Positions 7,933 through 15,334 of a DNA stretch of 17,293 nt are shown piece after piece. The translations under genes and the position numbers were made by a program. Source of the stretch: Lachnospiraceae bacterium (GTDB taxonomy: Bacteria; Bacillota_A; Clostridia; Lachnospirales; Lachnospiraceae); assembly GCA_024689605.1 (NCBI GenBank), contig JAILDD010000143.1, forward strand, positions 1 through 17,293, written 5' to 3'. Position 1 is the stretch's first letter. Every line of letters begins with the position of its first letter. The notes beneath the pieces were generated by a model. The model was not told the origin of the DNA, did not search any database, and saw only the letters and a list, made by a program, of their open reading frames with translations.

Positions 7933-8795
7933 TGCCTGTAATAAAAAAGAAACCGGAACGGAAAAAGATTCCCGGAAAATATCTCCTGCTTATAGTTACG
8001 ATCATCTGTCTTGGGCTTATGATCACGACTTTTTCTATGAATATTCAGGGCAACGCCCTTAACAGCGTTGCCGGATTTGTCATAGTTCCTTTTCAGAAAG
8101 GGATGACAAATTTAAGTTCAATGATAGTTAACTCCCTGGAACAGAAAAAAACAATAGAAGAGCTTCGTGCTGAAAATGCTGCACTTAAAGAGGAGATAAA
8201 TACGCTGAACAGTGAGAACACGCTTCTTATGCAGGATTACTATGAACTTACATCCTTAAGGGAGCTCTTTGAACTCAATGATACTTATTCCGAATATGAC
8301 AAGGTCGGCGCCAAGATCATAGCTGCCGGCAGCGGCAACTGGTTTGATTCATTCATAATCGATAAAGGCAGCGCAGATGGCATAGCTGTCGATATGAATG
8401 TTATTGCAGGGTCGGGACTTGTAGGTATAGTGACGGAAGTAGGCACAAACTGGGCAAGAGTAAATACAATCATAAACAATGATGCCAATGTAAGCGCAAA
8501 GGTGCTCCATTCCCAGGATAATATGATGGTATCCGGCAGTATGGAGCTTATAGAAAGCGGAGTTATTTCCTATTCCGGTCTCCTTGATGATGACGATGAT
8601 GTAAACAGCGGCGATAAAGTAGTTACTTCGAATATCAGCTCCAAATATCTTCCCGGCATAATGATAGGCTATATAGATACTGTGGACTATGACGCTAATA
8701 ATATGACAAAGTCCGGCTATATCACGCCGGTGGTGGATTTCCAGCACCTGTCGGAGGTGCTTGTCATAACCGAGCTGAAGCAGACACCGGACTAA
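7932..8795 (+). CDS. mreC: Rod shape-determining protein MreC
   Basis: MreC is a bitopic membrane protein that links cytoplasmic MreB and MreD to the extracytoplasmic PBP2/RodA synthase. The 287-aa product has a basic cytoplasmic start (KKKPERKK), one membrane segment at about residues 17-36, and a coiled coil at about 68-115 rich in Glu and Leu heptads. The beta-rich MreC core follows, including VIAGSGLVGIVTEVG and the GDKVVTSN...LPGIMIGYI pattern. It overlaps mreB by one base and lies 5 nt before mreD. A short acidic run of five Asp occurs inside the core. Confidence 0.95.
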   Translation: MPVIKKKPERKKIPGKYLLLIVTIICLGLMITTFSMNIQGNALNSVAGFVIVPFQKGMTNLSSMIVNSLEQKKTIEELRAENAALKEEINTLNSENTLLMQDYYELTSLRELFELNDTYSEYDKVGAKIIAAGSGNWFDSFIIDKGSADGIAVDMNVIAGSGLVGIVTEVGTNWARVNTIINNDANVSAKVLHSQDNMMVSGSMELIESGVISYSGLLDDDDDVNSGDKVVTSNISSKYLPGIMIGYIDTVDYDANNMTKSGYITPVVDFQHLSEVLVITELKQTPD

Positions 8796-8800
8796 AGCTT

Positions 8801-9337
8801 ATGAATATAAAGAAGTGGTTGACGGGTTTCGTTTTATTATTGTTTTTCTTTTCACTGCAGACAGTTGTCTTCAGGTACGTACCTTTTGGACGCTCGCTGC
8901 CAAATCTTCTGCTTATACTTACGTGCGTATACGGACTGATGAGAGGGGAGCATGACGGCATAATAACAGGTTTTTTCTGTGGACTCCTGCTGGACATATT
9001 CTTCATGGATATTCTGGGATTCTATGCGATGCTCTATGCCTATATAGGATTTTTCAACGGGCTGGCACATAAGCTCTACAATAAGGAAGATTACAAGCTT
9101 CCTCTGCTGTCACTTATCGTATCGGATGTTGTGTTCCTGATGCTGAAATATTTCTTTGCCTATGCGCTGCAGGGGGATTTTAACATCAGGTTTTATATGA
9201 AGGGGATTTTCCTGCCGGAACTGGTATTTACACTGGTGTGCGGAGTGGTGATATATCCTCTGCTTCTGCTTCTTGAGGAAAAATTCATAAATTATATTCC
9301 TGAGAAAAAAAATAAGGAAAGTGAGGAGATCATCTGA
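8801..9337 (+). CDS. mreD: Rod shape-determining protein MreD
   Basis: MreD is an integral membrane partner of MreC in the elongasome. The 178-aa product is almost wholly hydrophobic, with about five or six predicted membrane segments. It shows the family signature: PNLLLILT, then a Gly-rich GFFCGLLLDIFF helix near residues 57-68. The C-terminus is charged (KKNKESEE). No strong ribosome binding site precedes ATG 8801, and with only 5 nt after mreC it probably depends on translational coupling. The stop codon shares one base with the mrdA start (TGATG). Confidence 0.93.
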   Translation: MNIKKWLTGFVLLLFFFSLQTVVFRYVPFGRSLPNLLLILTCVYGLMRGEHDGIITGFFCGLLLDIFFMDILGFYAMLYAYIGFFNGLAHKLYNKEDYKLPLLSLIVSDVVFLMLKYFFAYALQGDFNIRFYMKGIFLPELVFTLVCGVVIYPLLLLLEEKFINYIPEKKNKESEEII

Positions 9338-12198
9338 TGTTTGAAGAAATCAAAGCGCGGATAGTATCATTTCTCACTTCCAGGTTCCTGCTGCCGTTTA
9401 TTATGCTTGGTCTGTTCATGGCTGTCCTGATATCCAAGATTTTTTCGCTGCAGATAGTAAACGGTGACTACTACCGCTCTAATTTTACCCTGAGTATTGA
9501 AAAGCAGGTGAGTCTTCCGAGTACCAGGGGAAATATCTATGACCGTAACGGTGTTCTGCTTGCATACAATGAGTTAGCTTATTCCGTGACAATAACTGAT
9601 ACCATAGAATCAGGTTCATCAAAAAACAGACAGCTAAATGACATAATAATCAAGGCTGTCAGGATAATAGAGAAACACAATGATTCAATAATCAGTGATT
9701 TCGGTATTTATATCGATGAAAACGATAACTACTGCTTTTCGTATACAGGTACTAAACACCAGCGTTTTCTGGCTGACATATACGGTAAATCCATGATCTC
9801 CGATCTGAGCTATGAACAGCGTACGGCTAATCCCGACGAAGTCATGAGCTATCTGTGCTCAAAATCAAAATACGGCGTGGGTACATATTCCGAAAAAAAC
9901 GGATCCACATCAGGATTCATGGCTATGATGGGATATTCCAAAAAAGAGATGCTGGATATTGTCATTATCAGATACAAGATGAGCCTGAACGCTTTCCAAA
10001 AGTATATTGCGACCACCATTGCCACTGATGTGAGCGAAGAAACTGTTGCGGAAATAATGGAAAATGAGAATCTCCTGCAGGGTGTCACTATAGCTGAGGA
10101 TACCATCAGAAGATACAATCATAGCGTATATTTTTCCCAGATAATAGGATACACAGGCCGAATCTCCGAGGAGGAATATGAGGAGTATTCCGCCAGTGAC
10201 CCTAATTATTCCACCAATGATTATGTCGGGAAGACCGGAATAGAATACTCAATGGAATCGGAGCTTCAGGGCCAGAAGGGAAGTGAGACTCTTTTTGTTG
10301 ATAACCTGGGCAAGATCCTGGAAACCGAAAATGTGGTAAATCCTGTTGCCGGTAATGATATCTATCTTACGATAGATTCTGAGCTTCAAATGGCTGTTTA
10401 CCATCTGCTGGAACAGAAGATTGCCGGAATACTGGTGAGCCGTATCGTAGAAGATAAGGATATCAGTACTACAGGCAGAAACAAGATGATATCCATTTAT
10501 GATATATATTATGCACTTATATCAAATCATGTAATAGATCTGAACCATATGGATAAACCCTATGCCGCAGAAAATGAAAAAGCGGTGTATGAAAAATTTG
10601 ATGCGCAGAGGGATGTGGTCATTGCCGAACTCAGAAATGAACTGACAAAGGAAAATACTGTCTACAGCGAACTCCCGCCTGAATACCAGGAGTATGAAAG
10701 CTTTATCGTGTCCATGCTGTCTTCTGACAATTACGGGGTTATTTTATCAGACAGGGTAGACCAGACAGATGAAATGTATATCAGGTGGCATACTGCCGAA
10801 GACATCAGTCTTCATGAGTATTTAAGCTACTGCATTTCTAAGCAGTGGGTTGATCTGACCAAGCTTACGCTTGAAGACAGATATTCTGATTCGAGTGAGG
10901 TATATAATGCCCTGGTTGAGTATATTATAGAAAAACTGATGACTAACAGCGATTTTTCTGTAAGGATATACAAGTATCTTATCCGGGATGATGTGGTGAC
11001 CGGCAGGGAGCTGGAGATGATACTATGGGAACAGGATGTTATACAGATCGAGGATGAGAAACTCATAGCGCTAAAAAACGGAGATACCACCGCATATGCT
11101 TTCATGGTTGGTCTGGTATCGAAGCTTCGAATCACTCCGGCGCAGTTAGGGCTTGAGCCCTGTTCAGGATCCTGTGTGATAACAGATCCGAACAGCGGAG
11201 AGGTATTGGCTTTAGTCTCGTATCCGGGATATGACAATAATAAACTGGCAAATACCGCTGATTCGGCCTATTTGGCAAAGCTTACATTTGACCGTTCAAA
11301 ACCGCTGTGGAATTATGCCACGCAGCAGAAGACTGCGCCGGGTTCCACTTTCAAGATGGTCACCTCCGTAGCCGGTGTGGAGGAAGGGGTTATTGATACC
11401 GGGTCTATAATAGAATGTGAAGGCAGTTTCACAAAACTTACCGGCATAAAGCACAACTGCTGGATTTATCCCGGAAGCCACGGGGAGCTTTCTCTTTCAG
11501 GAGCTATTCAGAACTCCTGCAACTGTTATTTCTATGAAGTTGGATACAGGCTCGCCGACGATGGCACCGGTTATAATGACACATACGGTATGGAACGTAT
11601 TGCAAAATATGCGGCTGAGTTCGGACTGGGAGCCCCTTCCGGTGTAGAAATTACTGAGTCCACACCGGAGATATCAGATCAGTATCCCGTTGCTTCAGCT
11701 ATTGGACAGGGTACCCACAACTATACAACTGCCGGATTGGCAAGATATGTCAGTGCAGTGGCAAACAGGGGAACCGTTTATGACCTGACTCTTATCCATG
11801 AGATAAGGAATTCATCAGGTGTGACCACATATACAGCCAAGCCAAAGATCAGGAACCAGGTGATACTTTCACCGGAACTCTGGAATACCATTCATACAGG
11901 AATGAAAGGAGTGGTTTCGGATAAGGTGTATTTTAACAATATCGATATGGTATGTGCAGGCAAGACAGGTACTGCCCAGGAGTCTGCAAATAAACCGAAC
12001 CATGCGCTCTTTGTAGGATTTGCACCTGCAAATGCACCAAAGATTGCACTGGCTGTACGTATAGCAAACGGTTATTCATCCGACTTTGCAGCCCAGATGG
12101 GGTGTGATGTGATAAAATATTATTTTGACTTGGAAGAACACAGCGATCTCATTACAGGTAATGCATCAGATGCGACCGCAACCTCAGCCGGAGACTGA
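9337..12198 (+). CDS. mrdA: Penicillin-binding protein 2 (elongasome transpeptidase) with large internal insertion
   Basis: Class B PBP that cross-links peptidoglycan made by RodA. A membrane anchor at about residues 13-35 is followed by TRGNIYDRNG, the PBP dimerisation domain, and TIDSELQ (near 345-351). The transpeptidase domain carries Ser670 in STFK (codon 11344), SCN at 727-729 and KTG at 876-878, so all three catalytic motifs are intact. At 953 aa it is much longer than the usual 600-700. The excess lies mainly between TIDSELQ and ITDPNSGEVLA, at about residues 365-608 (bases 10429-11160). That segment is acidic, probably helical, and unlike the normal PBP2 sequence, in which these two motifs are close together. 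No frameshift is seen. The start overlaps mreD by one base. Confidence 0.95.
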   Translation: MFEEIKARIVSFLTSRFLLPFIMLGLFMAVLISKIFSLQIVNGDYYRSNFTLSIEKQVSLPSTRGNIYDRNGVLLAYNELAYSVTITDTIESGSSKNRQLNDIIIKAVRIIEKHNDSIISDFGIYIDENDNYCFSYTGTKHQRFLADIYGKSMISDLSYEQRTANPDEVMSYLCSKSKYGVGTYSEKNGSTSGFMAMMGYSKKEMLDIVIIRYKMSLNAFQKYIATTIATDVSEETVAEIMENENLLQGVTIAEDTIRRYNHSVYFSQIIGYTGRISEEEYEEYSASDPNYSTNDYVGKTGIEYSMESELQGQKGSETLFVDNLGKILETENVVNPVAGNDIYLTIDSELQMAVYHLLEQKIAGILVSRIVEDKDISTTGRNKMISIYDIYYALISNHVIDLNHMDKPYAAENEKAVYEKFDAQRDVVIAELRNELTKENTVYSELPPEYQEYESFIVSMLSSDNYGVILSDRVDQTDEMYIRWHTAEDISLHEYLSYCISKQWVDLTKLTLEDRYSDSSEVYNALVEYIIEKLMTNSDFSVRIYKYLIRDDVVTGRELEMILWEQDVIQIEDEKLIALKNGDTTAYAFMVGLVSKLRITPAQLGLEPCSGSCVITDPNSGEVLALVSYPGYDNNKLANTADSAYLAKLTFDRSKPLWNYATQQKTAPGSTFKMVTSVAGVEEGVIDTGSIIECEGSFTKLTGIKHNCWIYPGSHGELSLSGAIQNSCNCYFYEVGYRLADDGTGYNDTYGMERIAKYAAEFGLGAPSGVEITESTPEISDQYPVASAIGQGTHNYTTAGLARYVSAVANRGTVYDLTLIHEIRNSSGVTTYTAKPKIRNQVILSPELWNTIHTGMKGVVSDKVYFNNIDMVCAGKTGTAQESANKPNHALFVGFAPANAPKIALAVRIANGYSSDFAAQMGCDVIKYYFDLEEHSDLITGNASDATATSAGD

Positions 12199-12212
12199 GG
12201 CTTCGGATTTTT
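12182..12212 (+). terminator. Overlapping alternative hairpins at the mrdA stop codon, possible weak terminator/attenuator
   Basis: Two mutually exclusive stems span the mrdA stop (12196-12198). The first is CCTCAG (12182-12187) with CTGAGG (12195-12200). The second is CCGGAG (12188-12193) with CTTCGG (12201-12206), with one G-T pair, followed directly by ATTTTT (12207-12212). The second has terminator form, but the stem and the five-T tract are short. It could lower transcription into rodA or simply stabilise mRNA ends. Confidence 0.3.
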
Positions 12213-12264
12213 GATAAAAGTATTGCATTAAAACAGGCATTTTAAACAGACATAAATTAAGAAT

Positions 12265-13419
12265 ATGGGACAGAAACTTCAACTGAAAAATTATAATGTC
12301 TTTCTTGTTCTGCTCATTATTACGATTAATATAATCGGTATAATGGCTATAGGAAGCGCAAAGGAATCGGTTCAGTCCAGGCAGATAGCGGGGATGATAC
12401 TGGGCGTTTTTGTGATGTTTTTTATTTCATTTTTTGACTACAATCTTATTCTGAAGTTCCACTGGCTGATATACGGACTGAATATTGCTTTGCTTATTCT
12501 GGTAGAAGTTTTCGGCGATTCTGCAAATAATGCACAGAGATGGCTGATGATACCTTTTATAGATATAAAATTTCAGCCGTCGGAACTTGCCAAGATTTTA
12601 TTGATACTTTTTTATGCCAAGTTTATAATGGACAATAAAGAAAATCTTAATACTTTGAAAAATATACTGATAATGCTGGCACTCCTGGCTCCCGTGCTGA
12701 TTCTGGTCGTAAAGCAGCCGGATCTTTCCACCACAATACTTTTGGGAGTGGTTTTCTGTATGCTTATATATATCGGCGGACTGAGCCGAAAGATCATTAT
12801 GGGAGTTCTTGCGGTCACAATACCTGCGGCTGCTGTTTTCCTGTTCCTTGTGCTTCAGCCTGACCAGCATCTGATAAAGGATTATCAGCAGCGAAGGATA
12901 CTTGCATGGCTTGATCCTGAGGAATATGCTCTTACGGATGCGTGGCAGACGGAAAATTCCATTACCGCCATAGGATCCGGAAAGCTTACAGGAAAAGGAC
13001 TTGATAATAACGAGGTTTCATCCGTTATAAACGGAAATTATATATCAGAGGCACAGACTGATTTTATCTTTGCGGTTATAGGCGAGGAAATGGGTTTTAT
13101 AGGCTGTGCGTCAGTGATAATTCTTCTCATGGTGATAGCCGGTGTCTGTTTCTACATGGGCATAAAAGCAGGTGACACGGCAGGAGAGCTGATATGCTTT
13201 GGGGTGGGGACCATCGTCGGTGTACAGAGTTTTTTAAACATATCCGTTACGACAGGACTGACACCGAATACCGGTGTACCGCTTCCTTTTGTCAGTTATG
13301 GACTTACCTCTCTTGTAAGTCTGTATATTGGAATGGGCTTTGTTTTAAGCGTGGGACTGCACCGTAAGGAGCCTCCGAGAAAAACGACAGAATTAGGACA
13401 GATAAGTTCAGAGATATAA
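12265..13419 (+). CDS. rodA: Peptidoglycan glycosyltransferase RodA (SEDS family)
   Basis: RodA polymerises lipid II into glycan strands and works with PBP2. The 384-aa product has about ten hydrophobic segments and SEDS signatures: AQRWLMI, FQPSELAKI, KQPDLSTT, and the extracellular-loop motif AQTDFIFAVIGEEMGF. That motif contains the conserved catalytic Asp266 (codon 13060, corresponding to Asp280 of Bacillus RodA). NTGVPLPFVSYG lies near the C-terminus. A SpoVE/FtsW identity is less likely given its place directly after mrdA. The 66 nt before the ATG hold the tail of the hairpin at the mrdA stop and no strong ribosome site. The stop codon TAA is followed at once by an ATG in the next gene's frame. 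Confidence 0.93.
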   Translation: MGQKLQLKNYNVFLVLLIITINIIGIMAIGSAKESVQSRQIAGMILGVFVMFFISFFDYNLILKFHWLIYGLNIALLILVEVFGDSANNAQRWLMIPFIDIKFQPSELAKILLILFYAKFIMDNKENLNTLKNILIMLALLAPVLILVVKQPDLSTTILLGVVFCMLIYIGGLSRKIIMGVLAVTIPAAAVFLFLVLQPDQHLIKDYQQRRILAWLDPEEYALTDAWQTENSITAIGSGKLTGKGLDNNEVSSVINGNYISEAQTDFIFAVIGEEMGFIGCASVIILLMVIAGVCFYMGIKAGDTAGELICFGVGTIVGVQSFLNISVTTGLTPNTGVPLPFVSYGLTSLVSLYIGMGFVLSVGLHRKEPPRKTTELGQISSEI

Positions 13420-13452
13420 ATGACCTGTGATGATCAGGCAGAAAGGAAAAAG

Positions 13453-13851
13453 ATGAAGATTGCTTTAATCGCTCATGATGCAAAGAAAAAACTCATGCAG
13501 AATTTTTGTATTGCTTACAGGGGTATACTCGGAAAACACGAAATATATGCAACCGGTACCACCGGGCGGCAGATAGAGGATGTTACAAATCTTCAGATAC
13601 ACAAGTTTCTTGCAGGGCATCTCGGTGGAGGACAGCAGATTGCCATGCAGATAGAACATAATCAGATAGATCTTGTTATCTTTCTGAGGGATCCGTTAAA
13701 TCCCATGTCACATGAAGTGAATGCCAATAATCTCCTGCAGCTTTGTGACATGCATAATATTCCGCTGGCAACCAATCTTGCAACAGCTGAACTTCTTATA
13801 AAATCATTGGACAGGGGAGACATGGATTTCCGTGAAATGTATAAAGAATAG
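13453..13851 (+). CDS. MgsA-family protein (methylglyoxal synthase-like) lacking conserved active-site Asp residues
   Basis: Methylglyoxal synthase converts dihydroxyacetone phosphate to methylglyoxal and phosphate. I choose ATG 13453 (132 aa), which follows AAAGGA closely and starts with MKIALIAHD as in Bacillus MgsA. The frame also opens at 13420, adding 11 residues. Family motifs seen are IAHDAKKK, YATGTTGR, FLRDPLNP and ATNLATAELLI. The normally invariant GGDQQ reads GGGQQ (Gly60, codon 13630), replacing the residue equivalent to E. coli Asp71. The HxxD motif holding E. coli His98/Asp101 reads HEVN (His87 kept, Asn90). The Asp near the N-terminus (Asp9) is kept. Activity is therefore doubtful, and the fold may serve binding or regulation. 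It lies 33 nt after rodA and overlaps dacA by 20 nt. Confidence 0.85.
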   Translation: MKIALIAHDAKKKLMQNFCIAYRGILGKHEIYATGTTGRQIEDVTNLQIHKFLAGHLGGGQQIAMQIEHNQIDLVIFLRDPLNPMSHEVNANNLLQLCDMHNIPLATNLATAELLIKSLDRGDMDFREMYKE

Positions 13852-14863
13852 AAAACTTTATACTGTTTTTTCATTTCTGCCCGCCTTATTTATCCTGACA
13901 TCCTGTACGGCATCGGATATAGAACTGCCATACGGAAGCATGGATAATAATCAGAGCTTTACCCTGAATCCGGTAGACGAGTATGATACGCTCCCGCTTT
14001 TTGCGGAAGATATTGCCGCTGTTTCGGATAATCTCATATCTGCATCACTTTCGGAAGAAGACAGTGTCTTTTCCGCTGCAATCTATAATGAAGATGACGC
14101 CGCTGTACTGTATTCACTGAATGCTACCGCTAAGACTTCACCCGCCTCACTCACCAAGCTTATGACGGCACTGATCATATTTGAAAAGTATAGTGACAGG
14201 CTGGATGACGTGATCACTATAGGTGAGGTTTCGATAAAGGAAGAGGGCGTACAGCGTTTCGGACTGAAGCCCGGTGACAGAATAACGATAAGACAGCTTC
14301 TGGAGATAACCCTTATTCAGTCAGGAAATGATGCAGCCTTAGCTCTGGCGCAGTATGCAGGTGACAGCACAGCCGGGAGCAGGCTGGAAGAAGACGGAGA
14401 AATTACTGGGGAAGAGCGTTTTGTACAGATGATGAATGAAAGGGCAGAGAGTTTAGGCTGTACGGGGACGCATTTTGTGAATCCTCACGGGCTGGATGCG
14501 GCGGAGCATTATTCCACGGCCTATGACCAGTACCTGATATTCCGACAGCTCCTTGTATATCCGGATTTTTTGGAGATGATCAATACGCCATCGATCCAGA
14601 TAAGCTATAATGCATCTGACGGAACTGTCAAAACAAAAACGATCACCAATACCGATATGTTCGTTAATGGCGGAAAGGATGCGCCGGAAGGTATCACAGT
14701 AACAGGAGGAAAGACCGGCAGCACCTCCTCTGCAGGAAGGTGCCTCATACTGCTTGCGCATAACACTTCGGGCAAGTCGTACATAGCTGTTGTCATGGGG
14801 GCAAAAGACGAGGGAACACTATATAATACCCTGTCAGAGCTATTGAAAATAGCAGACTCTTAG
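13832..14863 (+). CDS. dacA: D-alanyl-D-alanine carboxypeptidase (PBP5/DacA type), predicted lipoprotein
   Basis: Class C low-molecular-weight PBP that removes the terminal D-Ala from peptidoglycan stem peptides. The 343-aa product starts at GTG 13832 inside mgsA; AGGGGAG at 13813-13819 is about 12 nt upstream, and no closer in-frame start exists. The N-terminus is a signal sequence ending in the lipobox LTSC, with Cys25 as the likely lipidated residue. The serine peptidase domain has Ser106-Lys109 (SLTK, codon 14147), SGN at 164-166, and KTG at 294-296, all intact. The protein ends about 45 residues after KTG. It therefore lacks the usual C-terminal beta domain and amphipathic anchor helix of PBP5-type enzymes, so the lipid may provide the anchor. 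It appears to be the last gene of the rod cluster. Confidence 0.92.
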   Translation: MKCIKNRKLYTVFSFLPALFILTSCTASDIELPYGSMDNNQSFTLNPVDEYDTLPLFAEDIAAVSDNLISASLSEEDSVFSAAIYNEDDAAVLYSLNATAKTSPASLTKLMTALIIFEKYSDRLDDVITIGEVSIKEEGVQRFGLKPGDRITIRQLLEITLIQSGNDAALALAQYAGDSTAGSRLEEDGEITGEERFVQMMNERAESLGCTGTHFVNPHGLDAAEHYSTAYDQYLIFRQLLVYPDFLEMINTPSIQISYNASDGTVKTKTITNTDMFVNGGKDAPEGITVTGGKTGSTSSAGRCLILLAHNTSGKSYIAVVMGAKDEGTLYNTLSELLKIADS

Positions 14864-14871
14864 GGTATAAT
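14843..14871 (+). promoter_or_regulatory. Near-consensus sigma-A promoter
   Basis: TTGAAA (14843-14848) and TATAAT (14866-14871) are separated by exactly 17 nt. The -35 lies inside the last codons of dacA and the -10 begins just after its stop. This is the best promoter match in the window and should start transcription near 14878, ahead of the P-loop gene. Confidence 0.75.
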
Positions 14872-14877
14872 AAATTC

Positions 14878-14891
14878 AGTAAATTTTTACT
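14878..14891 (+). repeat. AT-rich palindrome at the predicted transcription start
   Basis: AGTAAA (14878-14883) and TTTACT (14886-14891) form an inverted repeat separated by two T. The position coincides with the predicted +1 of the promoter at 14843-14871, where a repressor could block initiation. It may also be a chance AT-rich palindrome. Confidence 0.35.
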
Positions 14892-14919
14892 AAAAATTCA
14901 CTTTCGGAGGTATTTTGAT

Positions 14920-15333
14920 ATGATTAAGCTTATAATCGGAAATGAGGGGACAGGCAAGACACTCAGGTTACTGGATCTTGCCAACAATGCAATCAAGGAC
15001 GCAAAAGGACATCTCGTATATCTTGACAAGAGCACAAGACATATGTACGAGATCAACAACAAAGTAAGGCTTATTGATGTTTCTGAATTCAATTTTTCTT
15101 CGATAGATGAATTTTATGGTTTTGTCTGTGGGATAATCTCCCAGGATCGCGATATTGAGCAGTTATATTTTGATAGTTTCAAGAAGCTGGGCAAGTTTGA
15201 AGTATCCGAGCTTGGTGGGATTCTGGATAAATTCGATCAGCTCAGCGAGAAGACAGGCATCACTTTTAATATGGCAATGTCTGTAGATGAGGCTGACATT
15301 CCTGACAGCTATAAGGACAGTATTCTTAAGTAA
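14920..15333 (+). CDS. Small P-loop protein of unknown function
   Basis: I do not recognise a named family for this 137-aa protein. It begins with a hydrophobic strand and a clear Walker A motif, GNEGTGKT (residues 7-14, Lys13). A possible Walker B-like end (LYFD, Asp85, codon 15172) follows later. It is too short for a complete AAA or ABC ATPase core, and has no signal peptide or membrane segment. The C-terminal third is acidic. Translation is well specified: CGGAGG at 14905-14910 sits 9 nt before ATG 14920. It has its own strong promoter and ends one base before the HlyD-like gene, so the two are almost certainly co-transcribed. A nucleotide-binding role is inferred from the Walker A alone. 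Confidence 0.85.
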   Translation: MIKLIIGNEGTGKTLRLLDLANNAIKDAKGHLVYLDKSTRHMYEINNKVRLIDVSEFNFSSIDEFYGFVCGIISQDRDIEQLYFDSFKKLGKFEVSELGGILDKFDQLSEKTGITFNMAMSVDEADIPDSYKDSILK

Positions 15334-15334
15334 A

